Of a stretch of 24,464 nucleotides of DNA, positions 15,880 to 23,431 are shown piece after piece. How positions within the stretch are numbered: position 1 is the first letter of the stretch; each line of letters starts with the position of its first letter. A program made the position numbers and the translations under genes. Origin of the DNA: Acidobacteriota bacterium (lineage in GTDB: Bacteria; Acidobacteriota; Terriglobia; Terriglobales; Acidobacteriaceae); NCBI GenBank assembly GCA_021819255.1, contig JAKART010000001.1, positions 1 to 24,464 of the forward strand, written 5' to 3'. A model generated the notes under the pieces. That model had not been told where the DNA came from. It saw only the letters and a list, made by a program, of their open reading frames with translations, and did no database searches.

Positions 15880-17379
15880 TCACCGGCCGGAGCGCCGGCG
15901 CCGGGAGGGGCGTCCGGAGCTACTCTGGCCGGGCTGGGAACGGTTGGTGCGCGCGCCTTGCGGCGCTTTGCCGGAGCCGTTGCCGCGCGCTGCGCTGCGC
16001 TGGAGTTTGCCGCTGGAACGTCCAGTCTGGTGGGAGGCGGCCTCCGGGGCGTTATCCCCGGAGCTCCTCCAACTGCGGGTCTCCATCTGCAACAACTCGT
16101 TGAGGCCTTGAACGTTCCGGCTGATGTCAATGGGCTGGTTGCGCTCTTCCTTGGCCAGATTCTTGTCCGCCTCCGACCAGGCAAACTTGATCTTCAGCTC
16201 CCGCTCCAGCTTCAGGGCATCGCTCTTCTCCAGTGGGGTGACAAAGGTGGTGGCGACGCCCCGGGCCCCGGCGCGGCCAGTGCGGCCGATGCGGTGCACG
16301 AAGTCGTCGCTACCGTTGGGCAGGTCATAGTTCACGACGTGGGCGATGTGGGAGATGTCAATGCCGCGTGCCGCGACGTCCGTGGCGACCAGAATGCGGC
16401 TGCGGCCGGTAGCGAAGTTCTTCAGGGCGGCGGTGCGCTGCGACTGGGAGCGGTCGCCGTGGATGATCTCCACCTGGTGGCCGAGCTTCTCCAGTTTGCG
16501 GCCGATGCGATCGGCGCCGTGCTTGGTGCGCGAGAAGACCAGATAGGTGCCCGCTTCATCGTGCAGCATCTTGTCAAGCTGAGCCAGCTTCTGATCCTGC
16601 ATGACGGCGTAGACGCGCAGCTCAACCCGGTCGGAGGGGCGAGAGGTGGCGCCGATCTCAACTCGCACCGGATCCTGCACGTAGTCCTTGACAATCTCCC
16701 GAATGCTGGCGTCTAGAGTGGCGGAGTAACACATGGTCTGGCGATCGCGAGGCAGGGCGCTGACGATGCGCCGGATGGAGGGAAGGAAGCCCATGTCCAG
16801 CATGCGGTCGACCTCGTCGAGCACCAGCATGTCCACATCCCGCAGGCTGACGGCCTTGCGGCGAAGATAGTCCTCCAGGCGTCCCGGGGTAGCTACCAGC
16901 AGGCGCGGGCCGCGGCTGATCTGTTCGAGCTGGGTGTTCTCGGAGAGCCCTCCGCAGACCAGCACAGCGTCGGATTTATGCGAAGGGCAGATCCTGTAGA
17001 ACTGATCAAGCACCTGCATGGCGAGCTCGCGGGTGGGAAGAAGGATCAGCGCCAGCACCGGAGTCTTGTTAGCCCGCGTGCTGGGTGTGGAGATCTCCTC
17101 GAGGCGCTCGATCATGGGAACCAGAAAACTGAGCGTTTTTCCGGTGCCGGTGGAGGCGGTGGCCAGGATGTCTTCGCCCTCCAGCGCGGGCGGAATGGCT
17201 CCCGCCTGCACGGGGGTGGGGTGGAGGAATCCGGCGGCGGTCAGGCGAGCTTTGAGGGAGGCGGAGATGTCGAAGCTGGTAAAGCTGATGGCGGAGGCTT
17301 CTTCCGGTGTGGTTGCGATGTGACGTGAGACCTGGAGAGGTTCCGGGTTCAGAATGGACTCAAGAGTGAGGGTAGACAA
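15880..17379 (-). CDS. DEAD-box ATP-dependent RNA helicase (RhlE-like)
   Basis: Unwinds RNA duplexes in ribosome assembly or mRNA decay. The 499 residues contain the Q motif (FTSFD with Gln57), ATP-binding ASTGTGKT (75-82), PTREL (115-119), TPGR (164-167), motif II DEVD (188-191, Val in place of the usual Ala), SAT (219-221) and HRIGRTGR in the second RecA domain. The tail from about residue 430 is Ser/Gly/Arg-rich and ends SGRPSRRRRSGR, a likely RNA-binding extension. The start is a TTG at 17377-17379, supported by AAAGG six bases before it. A 449-bp leader region without a gene lies upstream; cold-shock helicases often have long leaders, but no specific element was identified. Confidence 0.94.
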   Translation of the reverse strand: MSTLTLESILNPEPLQVSRHIATTPEEASAISFTSFDISASLKARLTAAGFLHPTPVQAGAIPPALEGEDILATASTGTGKTLSFLVPMIERLEEISTPSTRANKTPVLALILLPTRELAMQVLDQFYRICPSHKSDAVLVCGGLSENTQLEQISRGPRLLVATPGRLEDYLRRKAVSLRDVDMLVLDEVDRMLDMGFLPSIRRIVSALPRDRQTMCYSATLDASIREIVKDYVQDPVRVEIGATSRPSDRVELRVYAVMQDQKLAQLDKMLHDEAGTYLVFSRTKHGADRIGRKLEKLGHQVEIIHGDRSQSQRTAALKNFATGRSRILVATDVAARGIDISHIAHVVNYDLPNGSDDFVHRIGRTGRAGARGVATTFVTPLEKSDALKLERELKIKFAWSEADKNLAKEERNQPIDISRNVQGLNELLQMETRSWRSSGDNAPEAASHQTGRSSGKLQRSAARGNGSGKAPQGARTNRSQPGQSSSGRPSRRRRSGR

Positions 17380-17828
17380 GATGTTCCTTTGGGATCGGTG
17401 AAGGGAGATGGAATGCAGAGGCGTGGACTGAGGGCAAGGGCACCGATGGCTGCTTGCGAACAGCTACGTGGATTCATCGATCAGCACTGCTTGCGGTCTG
17501 GTAGGCCAGAAACCTTCATGATGCCCTGGGGCGCGGAAAGCACTGCTGCTGCACGGCGAGGCGAGATCCTGTAATCCGATGGATCGGCCTGCTAGCCAGA
17601 GCAACCAACGCTTGAAAAAACGGTGGCGGAGAACTACGGCGGTCGCGGTCTCTGGCCAGACTATTGTCCAGAATCCCCTTCGGGGGGAGTCGTCTGCCCG
17701 CGGCGCCAAGCGAAGATTTCTCTACGCTGTCAGAAGTATACCATCTCTTCGCTGTCGTGTTTTGAGTTACAGGAATGGCCTCCCAAGGCGAGCGCCCTGA
17801 AAGCGGCGGGGCGGATTCGTTCCGCCGC
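17380..17828. other. 449-bp intergenic stretch upstream of the helicase
   Basis: No convincing gene was found. An open frame at 17464-17709 (minus) has no recognisable domain. A small tetraloop-type hairpin (CCCC TTCG GGGG) lies at 17675-17686. On the minus strand a run of six T follows a GC-rich stretch near 17614-17640, but no good stem precedes it. The region probably holds the helicase promoter and leader and the 3' end of the pseudouridine synthase transcript. Confidence 0.5.
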
Positions 17829-18809
17829 TTATACGGAACGACCGCCTCTGGAAGTTGGCCTGCCGGTTCTGTTCGAAGGCTGATGCTGGGCTTTGTGCGC
17901 GGGCCGGTGTTTCGAAGGGACGGGCTTTTTGAGTTGCGCGGCCTCGGGCAGGGTCTTGCGCCGTTCGACCTTCAGGCCCGCAGCGGCCCGGTGCAGGGCC
18001 AGAACCTCGCCCGGGGTGAGTTCGCGGAAGCTTCCCGGAGGTACGTCCAGGGTGAGCGCGCCATAGCCGATGCGGCGGATCTTCTCCACATGATGTCCGA
18101 TCTCCTCAAACATCTTGCGCAGTTGGCGGTTACGGCCCTCGGTCAAGGTCACTTCAAACCAGGGGTTGTCTCCTCCGCGAACCTGATCCACTTTGGCGGG
18201 CTGGGTGAGGACGCGGTCGCGGCGGCCGGAGCTTCGAGTGTCGGCAAGCCGGCCACGGTCGATCATGATGCCGCGGCGGAGCTGTTCGATGCTCTCATCG
18301 CTGGGGGCGCCGGAGACCTTGACCAGATAGGTCTTGGCGACGCCGCTGGCGGCCTTGGAGAGCTTGTTGGCCAGGTCGCCGTCGTTGGTCATGAGCAGCA
18401 GACCCTCGGAGAGGTAGTCCAGGCGGCCAACCGGGTAGAGGCGCGGGAGCCGGGAGTGCTCTCCGACCGCCTTTTTCTGAGCTGCCTGGCCAAGAAGTTC
18501 GCTGACGGTGGGGCGGTGTTCGGGGTCATCCAGTGTGGTCACGTAACCACGGGGCTTGTTCACCAGGAAGTAGCGGGTGGGCTCCGGGCCGTGCAGGCGC
18601 TTCCCGTCCACCCGGAGGTGGTCGCGGGAGATGTCGGCGCGGGCGCCGAGTTCGGTGACGGTCTGGCCGTTGACCTGAACGCGGCCCTGGAGGATCATCT
18701 GCTCGGCGGCGCGGCGGCTGGCGATTCCCGCGTGGGCGAGGATCTTCTGCAGACGCTCGCCGGCCAGGGGTCTGTCTTCGCCTGTGTTGGATTCAGGATG
18801 CTTGCTCAT
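17829..18809 (-). CDS. rluB: Pseudouridine synthase, RluB/RsuA family
   Basis: Isomerises a uridine in rRNA to pseudouridine. The 326 residues start with an S4 RNA-binding domain (about 16-70, ERLQKILAHAGIASRRAAE). The catalytic domain follows, with VNKPRGYV (83-90), GRLDYLSEGLLLMTNDGD (128-145, catalytic Asp131) and EGRNRQLRKMF. The C-terminal 50 residues are a basic, low-complexity tail (RRK, KHRPAHKAQHQ). RluB (23S U2605) is the likeliest member, but RluF or RsuA specificity cannot be excluded. The ATG at 18809 has a weak ribosome binding site. It is co-directional with the BI-1, scpB and scpA genes, but a 352-bp gap with element copy C separates it from BI-1, so it may have its own promoter. 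Confidence 0.93.
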   Translation of the reverse strand: MSKHPESNTGEDRPLAGERLQKILAHAGIASRRAAEQMILQGRVQVNGQTVTELGARADISRDHLRVDGKRLHGPEPTRYFLVNKPRGYVTTLDDPEHRPTVSELLGQAAQKKAVGEHSRLPRLYPVGRLDYLSEGLLLMTNDGDLANKLSKAASGVAKTYLVKVSGAPSDESIEQLRRGIMIDRGRLADTRSSGRRDRVLTQPAKVDQVRGGDNPWFEVTLTEGRNRQLRKMFEEIGHHVEKIRRIGYGALTLDVPPGSFRELTPGEVLALHRAAAGLKVERRKTLPEAAQLKKPVPSKHRPAHKAQHQPSNRTGRPTSRGGRSV

Positions 18810-18873
18810 GAAGGGAACTTTCTGACTGCGGATCGGCTCATCGCGGTCGGTGGAAGCTGGAAGTTGAAAAGGC

Positions 18874-18915
18874 CGTGTTCCTCGCTCTCTTCAGCGTGTT
18901 CCTCGCTCTCTTCAG
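18874..18915. repeat. 21-bp direct repeat x2
   Basis: Two perfect adjacent 21-bp units beginning CGTGTTCCTCGCTC and ending TCTTCAG, at 18874-18894 and 18895-18915. They lie 65-106 bp upstream of the pseudouridine synthase ATG. No role is evident; it may be a slippage product. Confidence 0.85.
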
Positions 18916-19050
18916 GATGCCGAGAAGCGCTGAGAAGAGAGGGACTGCCGGGGATGGGCGTTGCAGAGCTGGCTGGCCAAAGGCATCTCTTTGGGGACGA
19001 GACCCGACGGCATGGGGATTCGGGGTCCGTTTCGGCAGAAACAGTCTCTA

Positions 19051-19162
19051 GACCATTTTCCCTGATGATGGGTGTACGGAAGCGGGCGTTCCGTGGCGTT
19101 TTCATTGAGGAAAACGCCCACAGGAGTCGTTCCCCTTGCTTACACCTTCAGGGAAAATGGTC
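19051..19162. repeat. Dispersed palindromic element, copy C (112 bp, inverted relative to B)
   Basis: Same length and ends as copy B: GACCATTTTCCCTGA at 19051-19065 and TCAGGGAAAATGGTC at 19148-19162. Here the inverted ends extend to 17 bp (TAGACC at the left, GGTCTA at the right). The last base of the right end is the first base of the complement of the TAG stop of the BI-1 gene (19162-19164), so element and gene overlap by one base. It lies between the co-directional BI-1 and pseudouridine synthase genes, 241 bp upstream of the latter. Confidence 0.93.
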
Positions 19163-19875
19163 TAATCGCGGCGGCGACCGCCGGCGAAGATCTGCGTGAG
19201 GGCCAGGAAGATGTTGATGCCGTCGAGGTAGATGCTCAGGGCTAGTTCCACGGCGGTGGCTCCGTCGCCGCCGTTGCGGATGCGCATGAAGTCCACAACC
19301 ACCAGAACGCTGAAGATCGCCAGCGTTGCGTAAGAGTAGAACGTCGGGCTGATGAAATGGAAGAAGATGCTGAGCACGCCCGCCAGCACCAGGACCAGGA
19401 GCGCGGCGAAGACGTAGTTCTGAACCCGGCGATAGTCGAAGGTAAAGATCTGCGCGCCCATGCCCAGACAGGCCATTCCGACCGCAGTGGTGAGGGCGGC
19501 GTTGAAGACCACATCCGAGTGGCCGGTGTGCATCAGCATGTTGATCCAGGGGCTGATCTGGAAGCCCATCGCCAGCGCCAGCAGCAGGAAGAGCCCGAAG
19601 GAGAGGAGGGTATTCTGGCGCGAGGCGCGGATGGCGAAGATCAGCCCGAAGGTGGCGATGATGCAGAGCCAGGAGACAGGGCCGGCGAAGTACGGCGGAG
19701 CCGCGGCGATGCCGATGGCAGAGACGAAGAAGCCCAGGGAGGCGATGACCAGAACGCGGCTGAGCAGCGAGGATGCGGACTGCGTGCGTGCCTGACCGAA
19801 GGCGCTGGAGCGGCTGAAGCCGCCGTTGCCGGCGTCGATGATGATGGGGTTGTTACGGGTTTCGCGGGGTTCCAT
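19162..19875 (-). CDS. Bax inhibitor-1/YccA family integral membrane protein
   Basis: A 237-residue inner-membrane protein with about seven hydrophobic helices, beginning near residue 37 after a Ser/Asn/Arg-rich cytoplasmic N-terminus. The end matches the family, with a DGATAVELALSIYLDGINIFLAL-like last helix and a short basic tail GGRRRD. Members (YbhL, YccA and BsYetJ types) are linked to calcium leak or FtsH protease control; the bacterial role is not settled. The ATG at 19875 has AGAGAGA upstream. The TAG stop abuts copy C of the palindromic element. scpB ends 54 bp upstream on the same strand, so they are likely co-transcribed. Confidence 0.93.
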   Translation of the reverse strand: MEPRETRNNPIIIDAGNGGFSRSSAFGQARTQSASSLLSRVLVIASLGFFVSAIGIAAAPPYFAGPVSWLCIIATFGLIFAIRASRQNTLLSFGLFLLLALAMGFQISPWINMLMHTGHSDVVFNAALTTAVGMACLGMGAQIFTFDYRRVQNYVFAALLVLVLAGVLSIFFHFISPTFYSYATLAIFSVLVVVDFMRIRNGGDGATAVELALSIYLDGINIFLALTQIFAGGRRRD

Positions 19876-19929
19876 AGTCTCTCTCTTAGCGTTCCATTCT
19901 TTCCGATAGACCTTCGGGAAGGGTTCCGG

Positions 19930-21048
19930 TCATTGTGTTTCCAATGGCCTGGCCGTGGTCTCATCTGCGTCTTCCAAGGTATTGGATGCGCCGGCCGAGC
20001 CGGGCGATGGTTGGGCCGCTGCATCGGCGGTGGCTGGGAACTGGACGGCGGCATCCTCGGCAACCGAGGGCTGGGCCTCCGCGCGGTCGCTAGCCGGGGG
20101 CTCTGTCTCCATGGGAATCTCCTCTTGAACGGCGTCGTTGAGCTCTCCGGCGATTCTCTCGAACTCCTCGATGCTGGGGAGTTCGTTGATGTCCTTGAGG
20201 CCGAAGCGGAGCAGAAACTCTTTGGTGGTCTTGTAGAGGATAGGCCGGCCGATGACCTGTTTGCGGCCGGCGGTGGTAATCAGCTTGCGGGACAGCAGCG
20301 AGCCGAGGACCCCGGCCGAGTCCACGCTGCGAATCTCGGAGACCTCCGGGGCGGTAACAGGCTGCTTGTAGGCGACTACGGCCAGGGTCTCCAGGGCCTG
20401 CAAGGAGAGCTTCAAAGGCGGCTTGAGGGACTTGACGAAGCCTCGGACAGCGTCGTGGAACTCCGGCTTGGTCGCCAGGCGGAAGCCGCCGGCGACCTCG
20501 CGGATCTCCAGGCCACGGTCTCCGTTGGCGTAGTCGGCGATCAGTTGATCGAGGAGAGAACGGAAGTACTCGCGTAACCTGCGCGCGGCCAGCTTCTGGC
20601 CGGCTTCGCTGAGCTGGCCGGAAGCCGGCAGCGCGTCGGCTGGATCGGAGGATGTCTCTGAAGTGATTGCAGAATCGTGGGTTGTAGCGACTCGGGAGGT
20701 GGAGGGGCCGGCTTCAGGGTCCGTCTCCCCATCCTTTTCCTTGGGCTGTTCCGCGGGGCTGGCGTGGGCGGGGTCCTCCGGCGGCGCATCGTCCGCTGCG
20801 GAAGAGAGGGTGAGCGCGCCGGGATCCGCGTTCTGTTGGGCTTCCGGCGTGGCTTCGGGGTCCGCTTCGTTCCGGGTGTCGGGCGGGTCGTGTGGCGAGG
20901 CTCCCACCAGGGTGAGAGGGTGCTGCTGGGCAGCGATGGCGTCCAGTTCCGCCTGACCCTCCTCTCCGAGCAGGCCGATGAGTTGGGCGAGGGTGACGGG
21001 CTCTTCGGCTGCGTAGATGACGGCTTCGATCTTGGCTTTGAGACTCAT
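19930..21048 (-). CDS. scpB: Segregation and condensation protein B
   Basis: Non-SMC subunit of the SMC-ScpAB condensin; a winged-helix dimer that binds the kleisin ScpA. The ATG at 21048 gives the canonical MSLKAKIEAVIYAAEEPV; an upstream GTG at 21090 is less likely. At 372 residues it is about twice the usual 180-200. The first winged-helix domain is split by about 100 low-complexity residues (about 47-146, rich in Ala, Pro, Asp, Glu and Ser), after which REVAGGFRLATKPEF, LETLAVVAYKQPVTAPEVSEIR and the second wing continue normally to about residue 300. A 70-residue acidic tail follows. It pairs functionally with scpA, from which it is separated by a transporter remnant. Confidence 0.95.
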   Translation of the reverse strand: MSLKAKIEAVIYAAEEPVTLAQLIGLLGEEGQAELDAIAAQQHPLTLVGASPHDPPDTRNEADPEATPEAQQNADPGALTLSSAADDAPPEDPAHASPAEQPKEKDGETDPEAGPSTSRVATTHDSAITSETSSDPADALPASGQLSEAGQKLAARRLREYFRSLLDQLIADYANGDRGLEIREVAGGFRLATKPEFHDAVRGFVKSLKPPLKLSLQALETLAVVAYKQPVTAPEVSEIRSVDSAGVLGSLLSRKLITTAGRKQVIGRPILYKTTKEFLLRFGLKDINELPSIEEFERIAGELNDAVQEEIPMETEPPASDRAEAQPSVAEDAAVQFPATADAAAQPSPGSAGASNTLEDADETTARPLETQ

Positions 21049-21118
21049 GGATGCAGGGTTGAGTGTATCAATCCTCTGCCCGCCCTGCACCCTGGACCCC
21101 AGTCTGCGAGCCCGATCG

Positions 21119-21166
21119 GGATTCCGGACTGGATTCCGCTCTGGAGTCCGCTCTGGATTCCGCTCT
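21119..21166. repeat. Tandem array, 12-bp unit x4, upstream of scpB
   Basis: Four units of GGATTCCGCTCT, with unit 1 ending GGACT and unit 3 carrying G for T at position 4. They start at 21119, 21131, 21143 and 21155. The array lies between the transporter remnant and the scpB start, 71-118 bp upstream of the ATG. Confidence 0.88.
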
Positions 21167-21244
21167 GGGCCGGCAGGCTGATCCGGGTCGGAAGATGAAG
21201 CTGGGCTTGGATCCGGGCCGACGCCCGATGAAGGGCAAGGGGGG

Positions 21245-21790
21245 TTAGTGGACGAAGAGGCGGAAGAGGTAAAACAGCGCTCCGGAGAGCAGCGCGGGGC
21301 TGGGAAGCGTGAAGACCCAGGCCATGGCGATATTGCGGATCGTGGTCCATTGCAAACCGCTTCCGTTCGCGGTCATGATGCCGGCTATGCCGGAGTTGAG
21401 CACGTGGGTGGCGCTGACGGGCAGGCCCCAGGCCCCGGCGGCCAGAATGGTGACCATGGCGACCAGTTGAGCGGCTGCTCCCTGGGCGTAGGTAAGGTGG
21501 GTCTTGCCGATCTTTTCGCCCACGGCGACCACGATGCGCCGCCAGCCGACCATGGTGCCAAGACCGAGCGCCAAGGCCACAGCAACCTTGACCCAGATGG
21601 GAATCCAGATGGGAATGAAGCGGGTGGAGCGGTTGAGGAACTTCCGGTAGGCCGAGAGGATGGCGGCGTCCTGGGCGTCGAAGTGCGGCGCGCCCTTCTT
21701 CCCCTGGAGCAGATGCAGGGCCCGGATACACAGGAACGTCTGCCTGCCTTCACAACCAGCTTCCTCGTTCTCGGTCAGATGGACAACAAC
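21245..21790 (-). pseudogene. 5'-truncated PiT-family inorganic phosphate transporter
   Basis: Only the C-terminal part of a PiT/PitA phosphate symporter remains. Readable in one frame are the periplasmic segment (ILSAYRKFLNRSTRFIP), then WVKVAVALALGLGTMVGWRRIV, GEKIGKTHLTYAQGAAAQLVA, the family motif GLPVSATHVLNSG and a terminal helix with FTLPSPALLSG. The N-terminal half with its GNDFHDAAN-type motif is absent: the frame meets a stop at 21791-21793 and nothing PiT-like lies upstream. IPIWIPIW shows a 12-bp duplication where homologs have a single copy. The longest product from an in-frame GTG (21578-21580) would be 111 residues. It lies on the scpA-scpB strand between those genes. It is most likely dead. 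Confidence 0.85.
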
Positions 21791-22182
21791 CTATTGAAAC
21801 TTCACAGCCAGGATCGAGGTGGATCTTGCGGCTTGCGGAGTGAGAACGGGCACGGCCATTGTCGTAGAGTCCTACCTCATGCTTCGGCGAGTTAGGAGCG
21901 CATCCGGCTTCTTGGAGAAGGATTTCCTACGTCAGTGCGTGTGGCGATGCCTTGGGTCCCCTGAAAGTCTACCCTCTCCGGAGGGTTGCGGTCAGGCGAA
22001 ACGGAGATTGCGGCTCCCCATCGAGGCAGACCAAGCCGGTCTCGGCCGCCGTCCCGGGGGAGGGGCGAAACCCGGGGCAAGATTGGCCCTGGCGCGGGCC
22101 GGGGAAGGTTGGATGAGATGCCGCCGAGATCCCGCTGGGGAGCGGCGCGTTCTCCCTGGACGGACTCCAGGGAGGAAAATCC
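21791..22182. other. 392-bp stretch without a gene, between scpA and the transporter remnant
   Basis: Open frames here (for example 21819-22250 plus) are Arg/Gly-rich and have no recognisable domain. Two perfect hairpins occur: ACCCTC TCCG GAGGGT at 21971-21986 and the 9-bp stem at 22152-22174 listed separately. The missing N-terminal half of the transporter is not found here in any frame I could read. Confidence 0.5.
22152..22174. terminator. Perfect 9-bp hairpin just downstream of scpA
   Basis: CTCCCTGGA and TCCAGGGAG flank a 5-nt loop, 8 bp beyond the scpA stop. Neither strand has a T-run after the stem, so this is not a canonical intrinsic terminator. It could stabilise or end the scpA mRNA. 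Confidence 0.35.
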
Positions 22183-23241
22183 TCAGCCCCAATCGTCGCG
22201 GACGGAGGCTTGCTCGGCGAAGATCTGATCAAATCGCTCCGATTTTTTGATCAGGATGTCGCCGAAGTGCTCGGCCTGGCGGAGCAGGATCGCCTGTAGC
22301 CGGACCAATTCCAGCATGGCCAGGAAGGTGCAGATCACGGCGCGCTCGCTGCGGGTGTTCTGCATCAGGCGGCGCAGGCTGACGGGTTTGTCCTCCATCA
22401 GGAGCCGGCGCTTGACGAAGTCGATCATCTGCGCCACCGTGACCGTCTCTTCGTCGATGTTATGGACGGGCCGCTCACGCAGGCGCTTGAGCACATCCTG
22501 GAAGACTCGCACCAGGTCGATGGTGTCGGCGTCGATCTCGCGGTCCAGCTCGGCCAGACGGTCCGCGGAGGCCAATCCCTGCTCCTGCAGGAAGCTTTTG
22601 AGGCCGGGATGGGTCCAGCTTGCCTCTTCCAGGAGCTGCTTCTGCTGCAACATCTGGGCAGCGGCTTTGAAGCGTTCGTGCTCCAGCAGGCGCTCGACCA
22701 GTTCGCGCCGTGGATCCTCGGCCTCGGGCCCGGAGGTGAGCGGGTCCCGCGGCAGCAACATGCGGCTCTTGATGTAGATCAGCAGCGACGCGACGTAGAT
22801 GAACTCGCCGGCGGCGTCCATGTCCGTCTCTTTCAGGTGGTGGGTGTAGGCCAGAAACTGCGCCGTGATCTTGGCGATCGGGATGTCATAGATGTCGATG
22901 TTCTGTTTGCGGATCAGATCCAGCAGGAGGTCGAGCGGACCATCGTAGACCTGGCCCACAGTGATGCTGAAGGGGGACTGCGACTCTTCTTCGCGGGAGC
23001 TCTCGTGCCTCCTGTCGCGTTCACCCCGTTTGGTGGTCTGGGGCTCCGGCGTGGGGGGATGTTCGAGCACGAAGGGCTCGTGCCGGCCCGATGCGCCGAG
23101 GGGATCAGAGGCGGCATCGGCGGCGATGCGCTCCGGCCCGGGAGAACTTGGGTCCGGCCCCTGCTGAGGGTTGGCGGAGCCGGCGGCAGACTCCGCGCGA
23201 GGTTGGTCTGGTTCGAACTCCTTGCGGTTGTCTTTGCTCAT
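22183..23241 (-). CDS. scpA: Segregation and condensation protein A (kleisin)
   Basis: Kleisin subunit that bridges the SMC heads in chromosome condensation. The conserved part starts near residue 89 (SPFSITVGQVYDGPLDLLLDLIRKQNIDIYDIPIA in family terms) and runs through EFIYVASLLIYIKSRMLLP to the C-terminal winged helix (FLAMLELVRLQAI). The first 88 residues are a hydrophilic, Pro/Glu/Ser/Arg-rich extension lacking in most ScpA proteins. The ATG at 23241 opens this extension and has AGAGG about ten bases upstream; no internal Met just before residue 89 offers a shorter start, so the extension is probably real. It follows trpS after 190 bp on the same strand. Confidence 0.95.
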   Translation of the reverse strand: MSKDNRKEFEPDQPRAESAAGSANPQQGPDPSSPGPERIAADAASDPLGASGRHEPFVLEHPPTPEPQTTKRGERDRRHESSREEESQSPFSITVGQVYDGPLDLLLDLIRKQNIDIYDIPIAKITAQFLAYTHHLKETDMDAAGEFIYVASLLIYIKSRMLLPRDPLTSGPEAEDPRRELVERLLEHERFKAAAQMLQQKQLLEEASWTHPGLKSFLQEQGLASADRLAELDREIDADTIDLVRVFQDVLKRLRERPVHNIDEETVTVAQMIDFVKRRLLMEDKPVSLRRLMQNTRSERAVICTFLAMLELVRLQAILLRQAEHFGDILIKKSERFDQIFAEQASVRDDWG

Positions 23242-23431
23242 GGTTGGGTTAACCTCTGGACTTGCCTGGAACCGTTGCGCCCCGAAGGCCGGGCGTTCTG
23301 ACGGCCTGGCAAGCGCCTTGCAAATCGCCTTGGATGAGAGCTCCTACGCCGCAGGAGCCCGCTGTTTGGCGTGGCGGGCGAGTGCTCAAGCGGCCAGCCA
23401 GTGGCGGCGTCCGGTCTCGGCCGGCTCATCC

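Noticed and set aside
14231..16111. A 626-codon open frame on the plus strand
   Set aside because: It is antisense to the DUF885 and helicase genes, has no domain I recognise and reflects high-GC codon bias on the real strand.
17614..17640. Terminator for the pseudouridine synthase transcript
   Set aside because: The minus strand has six T in a row, but the preceding GC-rich bases do not form a stable stem.
18806..19121. Short minus-strand frames reading out of element copy C toward the pseudouridine synthase
   Set aside because: They start inside the repeat, encode the same repeat-derived residues as frames at copy B and contain the 21-bp duplication; no gene-like features.
17775..19199. 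A 474-codon plus-strand frame
   Set aside because: It is antisense to the pseudouridine synthase and runs through element copy C; no domain and no ribosome binding site.
19357..20577. A 406-codon plus-strand frame
   Set aside because: It is antisense to BI-1 and scpB, both strongly supported on the minus strand.
21971..21986. Hairpin ACCCTC/GAGGGT as an intrinsic terminator
   Set aside because: No T-run follows on either strand, and no gene ends nearby on the right strand.
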